Assembly (NCBI RefSeq): GCF_900089755.1
Contig: NZ_FLOC01000017.1
Span: 33,307 to 97,306 of the forward strand
Reading direction: 5' to 3'
DNA: 64,000 nt
DNA from: Marinomonas aquimarina
GTDB lineage: Bacteria; Pseudomonadota; Gammaproteobacteria; Pseudomonadales; Marinomonadaceae
Part shown: piece by piece, positions 37,477 to 46,344 of the stretch
Position numbering within the stretch: position 1 is the stretch's first letter
Layout: each line of letters opens with the position of its first letter
The notes under the pieces: model-generated
Seen by the model: only the letters and a program-made list of their open reading frames with translations
What the model was told of the DNA's origin: nothing
The model's database searches: none
Made by a program: the position numbers and the translations under genes

Positions 37477-38319
37477 TTACTCTGGGGTAATCCAACGCAG
37501 TTGGAAGTGAGCGTCTTGATCTTCTGCTAACGCATCACGTAAAAACGGAAGGAACTCAGCGGCTTCTTTTTCCAGCGTCCAAGGTGGGTTGACAACGATC
37601 ATGCCACTGCCAGCCATACCGCGCTTGGTTTCGGTGCCGCGAATGTTCAATTCCAATAGTAATGTGTTTCTAATTTTGGTTGCCGCGACCGCATTAAGCA
37701 AATCGTCCGCTTGACGTCGATTCAACACCGGGTACCAAATAGCAAAGGTGCCTTGAGCGAAGCGTTTGTGACCCTCTTCCAGCGCTTTGACGACTTTTTT
37801 GTAGTCGTTCTTCACTTCGTAAGGTGGGTCCATCAAGACAAAGCCACGTTTTTGTGGCGGCGGTAACATGGCTTTTACCGCCAAGAAACCATCATCTTTT
37901 ACCACATTTGCCACTCTTTTTTTAGGGAAAAGTGCAGCAAGTACAGGGTAGTCATTTGGGTGCAACTCACACAAATGCATTTTATCTTTTTGGCGCAGGT
38001 AGTGGTCCACCACCATCGGGCTACCTGGGTAAACCTCTAATTCACCTTCAGGGTTGAGCTCTTTGACGATCTCAACAAAGCGCTCAAGCGGCTCAGGTAA
38101 ATCGCTGCGCTCCATTAAGCGGCTGATGCCGGTGTCGTATTCTTGGTTTAACTGGGCTTGATCGGAAGCCAGTTCATACAAGCCAATGCCAGCGTGGGTA
38201 TCAAGGTAGAAGAAGGGCGCGTCTTTCTTGGTTAAATGACGGCAGATTTGGCTGGCAACGAGGTGCTTGAGAATGTCGGCGTGGTTGCCAGCATGGTAAA
38301 TATGGCGATAGCTGAGCAT
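37477..38319 (-). CDS. rlmJ: 23S rRNA (adenine2030-N6)-methyltransferase RlmJ
   Basis: Methylates A2030 of 23S rRNA. The 280-residue protein begins MLSYRHIYHAGNHADILKH, the family signature, has the SAM-binding region FFYLDTHAGIGLYEL and the catalytic motif LMDPPYEVKNDY (DPPY), and ends with GSGMIVVNPPWTLE. The length matches E. coli RlmJ (YhiR). It lies between ilvD and the degenerate GGDEF gene. Confidence 0.95.
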   Translation of the reverse strand: MLSYRHIYHAGNHADILKHLVASQICRHLTKKDAPFFYLDTHAGIGLYELASDQAQLNQEYDTGISRLMERSDLPEPLERFVEIVKELNPEGELEVYPGSPMVVDHYLRQKDKMHLCELHPNDYPVLAALFPKKRVANVVKDDGFLAVKAMLPPPQKRGFVLMDPPYEVKNDYKKVVKALEEGHKRFAQGTFAIWYPVLNRRQADDLLNAVAATKIRNTLLLELNIRGTETKRGMAGSGMIVVNPPWTLEKEAAEFLPFLRDALAEDQDAHFQLRWITPE

Positions 38320-38338
38320 GGCATAGGGTCCAATATAA

Positions 38339-38376
38339 TTAAAAAAAGCCGCCCCTCTTGTGGAGGCGCGGCTTTT
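38339..38376 (-). terminator. Intrinsic terminator of ilvD
   Basis: On the minus strand a long stem (AAAAGCCGCGCCTC with GAGGGGCGGCTTTT, one mismatch) is followed by a T run. It lies 19 bp beyond the ilvD stop. Confidence 0.85.
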
Positions 38377-38394
38377 AGAGGTTAAACGATAGGC

Positions 38395-40239
38395 TTAGTC
38401 TAGTTGGTCTAGATCGCGTACCGCACCTTTGTCTGCGCTGGTAGCAAAGTGTGCGTACACTTTCAGTGCAGGTGATACTTTACGTGGACGAGTTTCCACT
38501 GGTTTCCAAGCGTCTGCGCCTTTCGCGTCCATCGCGGCACGACGGTGAGCAAGCTCTTCGTCAGTCAACATAACATTGATGGTACGGTTCGGGATGTCGA
38601 TCAAGATGCGATCGCCATTTTCTACCAAACCAATCGCACCACCTGCCGCCGCTTCTGGTGAAACGTGACCGATTGATAGACCAGAGGTACCGCCAGAGAA
38701 ACGGCCGTCAGTCAGTAGGGCACAGGCTTTTCCTAGGCCTTTAGACTTGATGTAAGACGTTGGGTACAGCATTTCTTGCATGCCTGGACCACCTTTAGGA
38801 CCTTCGTAGCGAACGATAACCACATCGCCAGCTTCGACTTTGTCTTCAAGGATGTTCTTAACCGCTTCGTCCTGAGACTCGGTAACGTGTGCTTTACCTT
38901 CGAATACAAGGATCGACTCGTCAACACCAGCACTCTTCACCACACAGCCATCTTGAGCAATGTTACCGTAAAGTACTGCTAGACCACCTTCTAGAGAGAA
39001 AGCGTTTTCTAGAGAGCGGATACAGCCATTAGCACGGTCGCCATCAAGTGTTGGCCAGCGGCATGATTGGCTGAAGGCTACTTGCGTTGGGATACCACCA
39101 GGGCCAGCTTTGTAGAATTCCACGACTTCCGGCGTAGGTGATTCCATGATGTCCCACTTCTTCAAACCATCAAGCATGGTATCAGAGTGTACGGTGTGCA
39201 CTTGGTTGTGCAGAGCGCCGGCACGGTTCAGTTCACCCAGTAGACCGAAGATACCACCGGCACGGTGTACGTCTTCGATGTGGTATTTCTGAGTGTTTGG
39301 TGCCACTTTACATAGCTGAGGCACTTTACGAGACAGACGGTCGATGTCTTGCATGGTGAAGTCTACGCCGGCTTCACGCGCCATGGCTAGCAAGTGTAGG
39401 ATAGTGTTGGTTGAACCACCCATAGCAATGTCTAGTGTCATCGCGTTTTCGAACGCTTCGAACGTCGCGATTGAGCGTGGTAGCCACTTCTCTTCGTCTT
39501 TTTCGTAGTAGTTTTTAGCGATTTCAACGATGCGTCGACCTGCTTCTAGGAATAGGCGCTCACGGTCAGCGTGTGTCGCAACCACAGTACCGTTACCTGG
39601 CAGACTCAAACCTAGTGCTTCGGTTAGACAGTTCATAGAGTTCGCTGTGAACATACCAGAACAAGAACCACACGTTGGGCAGGCAGAGCGTTCGATCTCT
39701 TCTACCACTTCATCTGACACGCTGTCGTCTGCCGCGATGACCATGGCATCAACAAGGTCTAGTTTGTGCTCAGAAAGCTTGGTTTTACCCGCTTCCATTG
39801 GGCCGCCAGACACGAAGATGACTGGAATGTTTAGGCGCAGAGCCGCCATTAACATCCCCGGTGTGATCTTGTCACAGTTAGAGATACAAACTAATGCATC
39901 GGCACAGTGTGCGTTAACCATGTACTCAACCGAGTCTGCGATCAAGTCACGTGATGGCAAGCTGTACAGCATACCGTCGTGGCCCATAGCGATACCGTCG
40001 TCGACCGCGATCGTGTTGAATTCTTTTGCAACACCGCCCGCCGCTTCGATTTCACGGCAAACAAGCTGACCTAGGTCCTTTAGATGCACGTGACCTGGCA
40101 CGAACTGAGTGAACGAGTTCGCGACAGCAATAATTGGTTTATGAAAATCTTCATCCTTCATGCCTGTTGCACGCCATAGCGCACGAGCACCGGCCATATT
40201 GCGGCCGCCAGTGGATGTTTTGGAGCGGTAAGTTGGCAT
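38395..40239 (-). CDS. ilvD: Dihydroxyacid dehydratase IlvD
   Basis: An iron-sulfur dehydratase in valine, leucine and isoleucine synthesis. The ATG at 40239 is chosen ([19 protein letters not shown]); GGGG lies 7 nt upstream, and an earlier GTG at 40251 overlaps that site. The 614-residue protein has the cluster cysteines in [13 protein letters not shown] and [23 protein letters not shown], and the C-terminal [17 protein letters not shown]. It has E. coli-like length and stands alone, with its own terminator. Confidence 0.96.
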   Translation of the reverse strand: MPTYRSKTSTGGRNMAGARALWRATGMKDEDFHKPIIAVANSFTQFVPGHVHLKDLGQLVCREIEAAGGVAKEFNTIAVDDGIAMGHDGMLYSLPSRDLIADSVEYMVNAHCADALVCISNCDKITPGMLMAALRLNIPVIFVSGGPMEAGKTKLSEHKLDLVDAMVIAADDSVSDEVVEEIERSACPTCGSCSGMFTANSMNCLTEALGLSLPGNGTVVATHADRERLFLEAGRRIVEIAKNYYEKDEEKWLPRSIATFEAFENAMTLDIAMGGSTNTILHLLAMAREAGVDFTMQDIDRLSRKVPQLCKVAPNTQKYHIEDVHRAGGIFGLLGELNRAGALHNQVHTVHSDTMLDGLKKWDIMESPTPEVVEFYKAGPGGIPTQVAFSQSCRWPTLDGDRANGCIRSLENAFSLEGGLAVLYGNIAQDGCVVKSAGVDESILVFEGKAHVTESQDEAVKNILEDKVEAGDVVIVRYEGPKGGPGMQEMLYPTSYIKSKGLGKACALLTDGRFSGGTSGLSIGHVSPEAAAGGAIGLVENGDRILIDIPNRTINVMLTDEELAHRRAAMDAKGADAWKPVETRPRKVSPALKVYAHFATSADKGAVRDLDQLD

Positions 40240-40400
40240 TTGTATCCCCACAATTTATTTTGCTTTCTTTATAAGCTTCATGTTACCAAGTTTATTGCCC
40301 TCGCCCAAAGCGAAATTTGGCAATATACTGCTTAAATAGTAGTAACGATATGCCATGCCATTTCGACAGGGCAGTTAATGATTAAAAGGTACGAAAATAT

Positions 40401-41606
40401 ATGATGTATCACAATGTTGCGCTTGCTCGACAGCCGATCGTGGATAATCGTTTATCTACGATCGGTTACGAGTTGTTGTATCGCCGCAACGCTGACGCCT
40501 CTAACGCCGACATTTATAACCAAGTGGGCGCCACAGCACAGGTGATAACGACCTGCGTGCTGGATTTAGGGATGCACAACATTGTGGGCAGCACTGGGAA
40601 GGCGTTTGTAAACTTTCCACGAGGCTACCTCGTTAACCCAAGTGGTGTGCCGTTACCAAAAGAGCACACCGTCATTGAGGTGCTTGAGAGTGCTGGGTTT
40701 GACGCCGTGCTGTTGGCTTCTTTGCGCCGTTGGCATAACGCTGGCTTTAAGATTGCGTTGGATGACTTCGTCTATGAACCGCGCTTAACCCCATTTGTGG
40801 AAATCGCCGATTACATTAAGTTGGATATGGTGGCGCTGGGTAAAGATAAGTTTCATCAGCAAGTTGAGGCGTTGCGCCCCTACGATGTCAAGTTGATCGC
40901 TGAGAAGGTCGAAACTTGGGAGGATTACCATTTCGCAAAGCTGCTGGATGTGGACTATTTCCAAGGGTATTTCTTTGAAAAGCCGCAAGCGATTGCCAAA
41001 AAAGCGTCTAATGTCAATCAAATGACCTTGATGCAATTGATGGCCTCTTTGATGCGCGCCGGTGACCTGCCAATTGAAGAATTGGAACAAATCGTCGGCC
41101 AAGACATTGGTTTGGTCCACAAGCTATTGAAGTATCTTAACTCACCCATGACAGGGTTAGTGGCCTCGGTCGATTCTTTGCGTTTGGCTATTATGTTGAT
41201 TGGTACAGAGCAGCTGAAATCGATCACCAACCTATTGTTGATGTCCGAGATGACGGCTGATCGAGAAGTTTTGCAAGGTCAGGTACTGCTGCGTGCTAAG
41301 CACGCGGAGCTGTTCGCCAAAGCGCAGCAATACGCGAACGAAGAACGCTATTTCCTCGCCGGCATGTTGTCGATGATCGATGTCTGTGTCGGCGTTGACC
41401 TGGACAACGTGCTATCGGAGCTGCCATTACCACTTGAATTCACCAACGCCATTCTCGAACGTACTGGTCGTGTAGGCTATACCCTAGATTTGATCGAAGC
41501 GTATGAGAAAAATCGCCCTATCAAGTCCGAACAGGATATGGAAGTGCTCGCAGAGACCTATGCAGACGCAGTGAAATGGGTCGAAGGGTTCCGCTCGGCT
41601 TTCTAA
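40401..41606 (+). CDS. EAL-HDOD (YuxH-type) signalling protein
   Basis: A 401-residue protein with an N-terminal EAL-type domain (about 1-200) and a C-terminal HDOD domain (about 205-390). The EAL signature is altered to ELL (STIGYELLYRRN), but several metal and substrate positions remain (LDDFVYE, YIKLDMVAL, LIAEKVET, YFQGYFFEKP). The HDOD part has EQIVGQDIGLVHKLLKYLNSP and RLAIMLIGTEQLKSI. Related proteins include CdgJ of Vibrio cholerae. Phosphodiesterase activity cannot be assumed. Its stop lies 13 bp before the activator box of the first CsrB-like RNA, with no terminator between. Two adjacent ATGs (40401, 40404) are possible starts. Confidence 0.87.
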   Translation: MMYHNVALARQPIVDNRLSTIGYELLYRRNADASNADIYNQVGATAQVITTCVLDLGMHNIVGSTGKAFVNFPRGYLVNPSGVPLPKEHTVIEVLESAGFDAVLLASLRRWHNAGFKIALDDFVYEPRLTPFVEIADYIKLDMVALGKDKFHQQVEALRPYDVKLIAEKVETWEDYHFAKLLDVDYFQGYFFEKPQAIAKKASNVNQMTLMQLMASLMRAGDLPIEELEQIVGQDIGLVHKLLKYLNSPMTGLVASVDSLRLAIMLIGTEQLKSITNLLLMSEMTADREVLQGQVLLRAKHAELFAKAQQYANEERYFLAGMLSMIDVCVGVDLDNVLSELPLPLEFTNAILERTGRVGYTLDLIEAYEKNRPIKSEQDMEVLAETYADAVKWVEGFRSAF

Positions 41607-41618
41607 AATGCAGTGTTT

Positions 41619-41659
41619 TGTAGGGATATTCCTACAAAGGCTGTAGGGTATTTCTCTAA
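41619..41659 (+). promoter_or_regulatory. Paired GacA/UvrY-like boxes upstream of sRNA 1
   Basis: Box 1 (41619-41636) is TGTAGGGATATTCCTACA, an 18-bp palindrome of the form TGTARG-N6-CYTACA, close to the GacA activating sequence TGTAAG-N6-CTTACA. Box 2 (41642-41659), TGTAGGGTATTTCTCTAA, is a weaker copy 23 bp on. Box 1 is centred 157 bp before the predicted sRNA start. The DNA in between is very AT-rich. Confidence 0.7.
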
Positions 41660-41750
41660 TTTCGCAATAAAATAGTAAGAAAAATGTACAATTTTTTGTA
41701 AGCTTATGATTTAAAAGGATTAATCTTAATTTTCTCTTCTTGCTCTTTTT

Positions 41751-41778
41751 TTGCAACTTATCTAGAAAACGGTATAGT
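41751..41778 (+). promoter_or_regulatory. Promoter of CsrB-like sRNA 1
   Basis: TTGCAA (41751-41756), 16-bp spacer, TATAGT (41773-41778). The shared sRNA sequence starts 7 nt after the -10 box, at 41785. Confidence 0.75.
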
Positions 41779-41784
41779 TAACCC

Positions 41785-42035
41785 ATCCAAACGGAACTCA
41801 TGGACTGAGATGCACATGGAGTGCGGCAAAGTAGGATACTTTGTGGGATGCAAAATGGATGAGTGATGGACACTCTAAGACGGATTTTCACATTAGGAAA
41901 CAGGCTCTACGGATAAGAGCTAAAGAGCCAAGTAGGGCATAGCACAGGGAAGGGCGTTAGGGATAACCACTCAATGGATGAGCGCTTTAAAGGATTTAGA
42001 GCACAACAACGGGTAGCTTAGGCTACCCTTTTTTG
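41785..42035 (+). ncRNA. CsrB/RsmZ-type regulatory sRNA, copy 1
   Basis: A non-coding RNA of about 250 nt predicted to bind and sequester CsrA. I count 14 GGA motifs. Several are in loops of short perfect hairpins: AAAGTA-GGA-TACTTT (41828-41842), GAGTG-ATGGA-CACTC (41861-41875), GCTCT-ACGGATA-AGAGC (41904-41920) and GCTTTA-AAGGATT-TAGAGC near the end. The 5' end (ATCCAAACGGAACTCATGGA from 41785) is shared with copy 2. It ends in an intrinsic terminator (GGGTAGC-TTAG-GCTACCC, then six T). No coding sequence with a ribosome binding site fits the region. The start is inferred from the promoter. Family assignment by structure and motif count; not tested against a covariance model. Confidence 0.88.
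42011..42035 (+). terminator. Terminator of sRNA 1
   Basis: GGGTAGC / GCTACCC with TTAG loop followed by TTTTTT. Confidence 0.92.
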
Positions 42036-42106
42036 TTTTTAACGCTCACTGAGCGCTACAAACCAGCCCCAGAGGCACCCATATCTGTGGTCGTTGGTGG
42101 TGGTTT

Positions 42107-42146
42107 TGTAAGGCAAATCTGACAAGAGTGTAGGGTGTTTCGCTAA
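42107..42146 (+). promoter_or_regulatory. Paired GacA/UvrY-like boxes upstream of sRNA 2
   Basis: Box 1 (42107-42124) is TGTAAGGCAAATCTGACA; its left half is identical to the GacA consensus. Box 2 (42129-42146) is TGTAGGGTGTTTCGCTAA, nearly the same as box 2 of sRNA 1, 22 bp after box 1. Box 1 is again centred 157 bp before the predicted start. Confidence 0.7.
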
Positions 42147-42238
42147 TGTTTGCGGAATAATAGAAATTTACCCAGTGAAATTTTCTATCTATATGATTTT
42201 ATTGAATAAATTTCTATTTTTGGTTTTTTTGTTAGACG

Positions 42239-42266
42239 TTGCATCTTGCTCAAAATAGGGTACATT
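42239..42266 (+). promoter_or_regulatory. Promoter of CsrB-like sRNA 2
   Basis: TTGCAT (42239-42244), 16-bp spacer, TACATT (42261-42266), the same layout as the sRNA 1 promoter. Confidence 0.72.
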
Positions 42267-42272
42267 TAACTT

Positions 42273-42520
42273 ATCCAAACGGAACTCATGGACTGAGACA
42301 GCACAGAGACGTGCAGCAAAGCAAGAGGCTTTGTGGGATAACAGGAATCGAGTGAGGATCACTCAAAGACGGACTTTGACAGGACAAACTAACTCGACGG
42401 ATTTGAGTTACAGGCCAAGATGGCAAGTTACGGACTGACAGCGACGGAATCGCACACTCAAGGAACGAGCGCTTTAACGGACTAAAGCAACAAAACGGGC
42501 AGCCTAGGCTGCCCTTTTCT
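42273..42520 (+). ncRNA. CsrB/RsmZ-type regulatory sRNA, copy 2
   Basis: A second RNA of about 248 nt, paralogous to copy 1 at its 5' end and in its GGA-hairpin design but otherwise diverged. I count 12 GGA motifs. Hairpins that present them include GAGTG-AGGAT-CACTC (42350-42364), CAAAG-ACGGA-CTTTG (42364-42378), AACTC-GACGGATTT-GAGTT (42391-42409), GCGA-CGGAA-TCGC (42441-42453) and GCTTTA-ACGGAC-TAAAGC (42471-42488). The terminator is the palindrome at 42497-42514 followed by TTTT. Tandem placement suggests local duplication. It should act with copy 1 to titrate CsrA. Confidence 0.88.
42497..42520 (+). terminator. Terminator of sRNA 2
   Basis: GGGCAGCCTAGGCTGCCC palindrome followed by TTTTCTTT. 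Confidence 0.88.
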
Positions 42521-42555
42521 TTGCCAGCTATTTATCAAACGCCTTTTGCAGGCAT

Positions 42556-42583
42556 AAAAAAAGCAGCCGAAGCTGCTTCTTTT
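42556..42583 (-). terminator. Terminator of fdxA
   Basis: AAGCAGC / GCTGCTT with a CGAA loop; on the minus strand the stem is followed by a T run. It lies just beyond the fdxA stop and could also stop the sRNA 2 transcript. Confidence 0.8.
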
Positions 42584-42597
42584 CAAGTATTTCAAGC

Positions 42598-42921
42598 TTA
42601 GCGCTCTAGGTACTCAAGCTTGTCTTCCACACCGTCCCACTGGGCTGCATCAGGAAGAGCGTCTTTTTGCTCAGTGATGTTTGGCCAGATCAAAGACAGT
42701 TCTTGGTTTAGCTCAACGAATACTTCTTGGCCTTCTGGTAGCTCGTCTTCAGAGAAGATCGCTGCCGCAGGACATTCTGGTTCACAAAGAGCACAGTCGA
42801 TACACTCGTCTGGGTTAATTGCTAGAAAGTTTGGGCCTTCGTAAAAGCAATCTACAGGGCAGACTTCTACACAGTCTGTGTATTTACAACGGATACAGTT
42901 GTCAGTAACGATGAAAGCCAT
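42598..42921 (-). CDS. fdxA: Seven-iron ferredoxin FdxA
   Basis: A small cytoplasmic electron carrier of 107 residues with two clusters. Cysteines at 9, 12, 17, 21 and 25 and at 40, 43, 46 and 50 form the pattern of the [3Fe-4S] plus [4Fe-4S] ferredoxins of Azotobacter and Pseudomonas ([29 protein letters not shown]). The acidic C-terminal extension ([21 protein letters not shown]) is also typical. It lies downstream of mutS in the same direction, as in Pseudomonas (mutS-fdxA). Confidence 0.96.
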   Translation of the reverse strand: MAFIVTDNCIRCKYTDCVEVCPVDCFYEGPNFLAINPDECIDCALCEPECPAAAIFSEDELPEGQEVFVELNQELSLIWPNITEQKDALPDAAQWDGVEDKLEYLER

Positions 42922-43035
42922 TCGACTTCTCCTAGAATCAGTTCAAAATTTTGCCAGTATTTTAGTGGCATAGGGCGCAAAGCGGCAAGGGACAATTGGC
43001 TGTCCCTCTAAACTTTCTGATATTAGCTTATGCAG

Positions 43036-45681
43036 CTACAGACCACTTTTCAATTTGTGCAATAGATTAAGCGCTTCCAGCGGTGTGGTGTTGTCTATAT
43101 CAACCGCAGCAATTGCCTCTTTTAGTTGGCTGGCTTCGTCCACGGCAAACATATCCACTTGCAGTGGCGCTGCTGCGGGTTGGCTGGCGGCTGATGGCAT
43201 AGGCTGTGGTTGCACCTCTGGTGCGGCAATAGGCGCATCTTGGACACTAATCGGTTGCGCCACGCGCTCGCCTTCCAGTTCGCCCAATTTCTGACGGGCT
43301 TCGAGAATCACACTTCTTGGAACACCGGCTAGCTGTGCCACTTGCAGACCGTATGACTGGCTCGCTGGACCATCGTGTACCTGGTGCATAAAGACGATCT
43401 CGTCTTCGTACTCGGTGGCGGTTAGGTGAACGTTGGCGGCATTCGGTAAACGCTCCGCTAATGTGGTGAGCTCGAAATAGTGCGTGGCGAACAAGACATA
43501 GCTGCCCAGCTCATTGGCAAGGTATTCCACCGCTGACCAAGCCAGCGACAAACCATCAAAGGTGCTGGTACCACGGCCGACTTCATCCATCAGTACCAAG
43601 CTATCTTTGGTCGCGTTGTTGAGAATGTTGGCCGTTTCCGTCATTTCCACCATAAAGGTTGAGCGACCACCTGCCAGATCGTCCGAAGAGCCCATGCGCG
43701 TGAAGATACGATCGACCACGGAAATCGATGCTGACTCAGCCGGTACGAAACTACCCGTATGAGCGAGCAAGCTGATGATGGCGATTTGGCGCATATAGGT
43801 GGATTTACCACCCATGTTCGGACCTGTGATCATCAACAGGCTGCGACCCTCGTGCAGGTCTAAGTCATTCGGGATAAAAGGATCTGAAATAACCGACTCC
43901 ACCACCGGGTGACGTCCCGCTTGGATAGCGATGCCACCACGGTTGTGCACTTCAGGGCAGCAAAAGCTTAAACGGTTGGCACGTTCGGCAAAACACGCCA
44001 GCACATCCAGCTGAGACACTGCTTGGCTGGCGGTCTGCAGTGGGCCTAGCACAGCGTTTAGCTTATCTAGTAATTGCTCGTACAGTTGCTTTTCACGGGC
44101 TAAGGCTTTCGATTTGGCACTAAGGGCTTTGTCTTCGAACTCTTTCAGTTCTGGGGTGATAAAACGCTCGGCATTCTTCAATGTTTGGCGGCGTACGTAT
44201 TCCGTCGGCGCCATATCGGAATGCAAACGACTGATCTCAATGTAGTAGCCGTGCACTCGGTTGTAGCCCACTTTTAATGAGGCAATACCTGTGCGCTCTT
44301 TTTCACGACGTTCTACCTCGGCCAAGTAATCGGTGGCGTTGGTGGAAAGAGAAATCAGTTCATCCAGTTCTTCATCGTACCCCTGAGCCATGACGCCGCC
44401 ATCACGAATCACCGCAGGTGGGTTTTCCACTAAAGCGCGTGCTAATTCGTCCGTTAGCTCTGGTTGTTCTACTAGACGATCGTGTAGTTGTGAAAGACGA
44501 ACATTTTCTGGCATCTCATTTAGAATGCGGCGCAGCTCGGGCATGGTTTCCAGTGCCATGCGTAGGCGGACTAAATCACGAGGACGAGCGGAACGCAGTG
44601 CCACACGAGATAAAATTCGCTCCATATCACCGACGGCCTTGATGGTGCTTTGCAGGGTTTCAAAGGCAAAGTTGTTCATCAGGTCACGCACCGCATGTTG
44701 ACGGCTGTGAATTTCTTCAAGCTTGCGAATCGGGGTGTGTAACCAGCGCTTTAGCAAGCGCGAGCCCATCGGCGTGGTACAGCTGTCAATCACGCTCATC
44801 AAGGTGTTGCTGGTGCTGCCGTTGAGGTTCTGATCGATTTCTAAGTTACGACGGGTGGCGCCGTCGATCAGAACTGAGTCATCACGTTGCTCAACACTGA
44901 TGGCTTGAATATGCGGCAGTGCTGAGCGTTGGGTATCTTTGGCGTACTGTAGCAAGGCGCCAGCTGAGGCAATCGCTGCCGTCAGAGCTTCGCAGCCAAA
45001 GCCAGATAAATCTTTGGTGTTAAATTGCTGAATCAGCTGACGGTAGCTGGATTCAAAGTCAAAATGCCAAGGGCCCAGTTCGCTGACCCCCCGTTCAAGG
45101 GTAATCAGATCGCGGGCAGGGAAGTCCTCCGATAGGAGAATCTCTTTTGGTGATAAACGCTGTAACTCGCTGGCGAGCGCTTCGTGGCCATCGACTTCAA
45201 ACACACAGAAACGGCCGCTGGCCATGTCTAGGTAAGAGAAGCCAAACACATCGAGGCCTTTACGTTGTACGTGAGCGACAGATAACAGTAAGTTTTCACG
45301 TTTTTCCTCAAGGAACGCTTCATCACTGATGGTGCCGGGTGTCACAATACGCGCCACTTGACGCTCTACAGGGCCCTTGCTGGTCGCTGGGTCGCCCACT
45401 TGTTCAGCAATCACCACCGATTCACCCATACGAACAAGGCGGGCGATGTAGTTTTCTGCGGCGTGGAAGGGAATGCCTGCCATAGGAATCGGTTTACCGC
45501 CAGAATGACCCCGAGCCGTAAGCGTAATATCTAACAATTCGGCCGCGCGTTTGGCGTCGTCGTAGAACAACTCATAGAAGTCACCCATGCGATAAAACAG
45601 CATCTGATTGGGGTGCTGTGACTTGAGGCCAAAATATTGGCGCATCATGGGGGTATGGTTGTCTTTGTCTGATTGGCTCAT
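43036..45681 (-). CDS. mutS: DNA mismatch repair protein MutS
   Basis: Recognises mispairs and recruits MutL. The ATG at 45681 ([20 protein letters not shown]) is chosen; the ATG-equivalent at 45795 would run through the divergent pncC start and gives unrelated sequence. The 881-residue protein has the mismatch-binding [11 protein letters not shown] near the N terminus, core and clamp domains, and the ABC-type ATPase with [13 protein letters not shown] (Walker A), [16 protein letters not shown] and [10 protein letters not shown] Pro/Ala/Gln-rich linker precedes the C-terminal helices, where MutS tetramerises. pncC is divergent, 75 bp away. Confidence 0.96.
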   Translation of the reverse strand: MSQSDKDNHTPMMRQYFGLKSQHPNQMLFYRMGDFYELFYDDAKRAAELLDITLTARGHSGGKPIPMAGIPFHAAENYIARLVRMGESVVIAEQVGDPATSKGPVERQVARIVTPGTISDEAFLEEKRENLLLSVAHVQRKGLDVFGFSYLDMASGRFCVFEVDGHEALASELQRLSPKEILLSEDFPARDLITLERGVSELGPWHFDFESSYRQLIQQFNTKDLSGFGCEALTAAIASAGALLQYAKDTQRSALPHIQAISVEQRDDSVLIDGATRRNLEIDQNLNGSTSNTLMSVIDSCTTPMGSRLLKRWLHTPIRKLEEIHSRQHAVRDLMNNFAFETLQSTIKAVGDMERILSRVALRSARPRDLVRLRMALETMPELRRILNEMPENVRLSQLHDRLVEQPELTDELARALVENPPAVIRDGGVMAQGYDEELDELISLSTNATDYLAEVERREKERTGIASLKVGYNRVHGYYIEISRLHSDMAPTEYVRRQTLKNAERFITPELKEFEDKALSAKSKALAREKQLYEQLLDKLNAVLGPLQTASQAVSQLDVLACFAERANRLSFCCPEVHNRGGIAIQAGRHPVVESVISDPFIPNDLDLHEGRSLLMITGPNMGGKSTYMRQIAIISLLAHTGSFVPAESASISVVDRIFTRMGSSDDLAGGRSTFMVEMTETANILNNATKDSLVLMDEVGRGTSTFDGLSLAWSAVEYLANELGSYVLFATHYFELTTLAERLPNAANVHLTATEYEDEIVFMHQVHDGPASQSYGLQVAQLAGVPRSVILEARQKLGELEGERVAQPISVQDAPIAAPEVQPQPMPSAASQPAAAPLQVDMFAVDEASQLKEAIAAVDIDNTTPLEALNLLHKLKSGL

Positions 45682-45756
45682 GTGAAGGCTCACGTTGTAT
45701 GGATGAAACAGGGCCGATATTCTAAGGCATAATTTATTGATATTTAAGGGAACACA

Positions 45757-46245
45757 ATGGTTCAAGAAAAATTCCTTAAAGACTTGGTGAAACAAGTGGC
45801 ACAGCGCTTGTCAGAACGCCAGCAAATGCTGGTCACCGCTGAGTCCTGTACTGGTGGTTTGATTGGTGCTTACTGCACTGAGTTAGCGGGCAGTTCGGAG
45901 TGGTTTTATGGCGGCGTGATCAGCTACGCCAATGAAGCCAAAGTCGATGGCTTAGGCGTTTCCGATGTCACGCTTAACACCGAGGGCGCGGTGAGTGAGT
46001 CGACGGTACAGCAAATGTGTGCCGGTGCCTTGGCGCTTGGTGGTGATGTGGCGGTGGCCGTCAGTGGTGTCGCCGGCCCAAGTGGTGGCAGTGTCACTAA
46101 GCCAGTGGGCTGTGTGTACATTGGTTGGCAGGTGAAAGGGCAGCCAGCCATAGTCGAGCGCTGTCAGTTTGAAGGTACGCGTCGCGCGATTCGTCGTGAG
46201 ACGGTGGCGCGAGCGCTACAAGGTGTTTTAGAGCAGACAAAATAA
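45757..46245 (+). CDS. pncC: Nicotinamide-nucleotide amidase PncC (CinA C-terminal type)
   Basis: Deamidates nicotinamide mononucleotide to nicotinate mononucleotide, recycling NMN formed by DNA ligase. The 162-residue stand-alone CinA C-terminal domain has [49 protein letters not shown] and [25 protein letters not shown] lies just upstream of the start. It stands between mutS and recA, the usual position in gammaproteobacteria, and may be cotranscribed with recA in part. Confidence 0.95.
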   Translation: MVQEKFLKDLVKQVAQRLSERQQMLVTAESCTGGLIGAYCTELAGSSEWFYGGVISYANEAKVDGLGVSDVTLNTEGAVSESTVQQMCAGALALGGDVAVAVSGVAGPSGGSVTKPVGCVYIGWQVKGQPAIVERCQFEGTRRAIRRETVARALQGVLEQTK

Positions 46246-46249
46246 AAAT

Positions 46250-46265
46250 CTGTGTTTTTATACAG
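46250..46265 (+). promoter_or_regulatory. SOS box of recA
   Basis: CTGTGTTTTTATACAG, a full match to the LexA consensus CTGT-N8-ACAG, placed 7 bp before the recA -35 box. Confidence 0.9.
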
Positions 46266-46272
46266 TATTTTC

Positions 46273-46301
46273 TTGAGCGTCTTTTTAAAACGCGCTACAT
46301 T
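46273..46301 (+). promoter_or_regulatory. recA promoter
   Basis: TTGAGC and TACATT separated by 17 bp, immediately after the SOS box. Confidence 0.75.
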
Positions 46302-46344
46302 AAGCTCAGTTTAAATCTACGGATATACCACTTAGGATTGAAAT

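Noticed and set aside
41484..41756. Minus-strand open frame over the end of the EAL-HDOD gene and the sRNA upstream region
   Set aside because: Low-complexity product from AT-rich DNA, with the paired boxes of sRNA 1 inside it; better explained as regulatory DNA.
45682..45795. Longer N terminus for MutS
   Set aside because: The extension is unlike MutS, runs past the divergent pncC start region and lacks a ribosome binding site.
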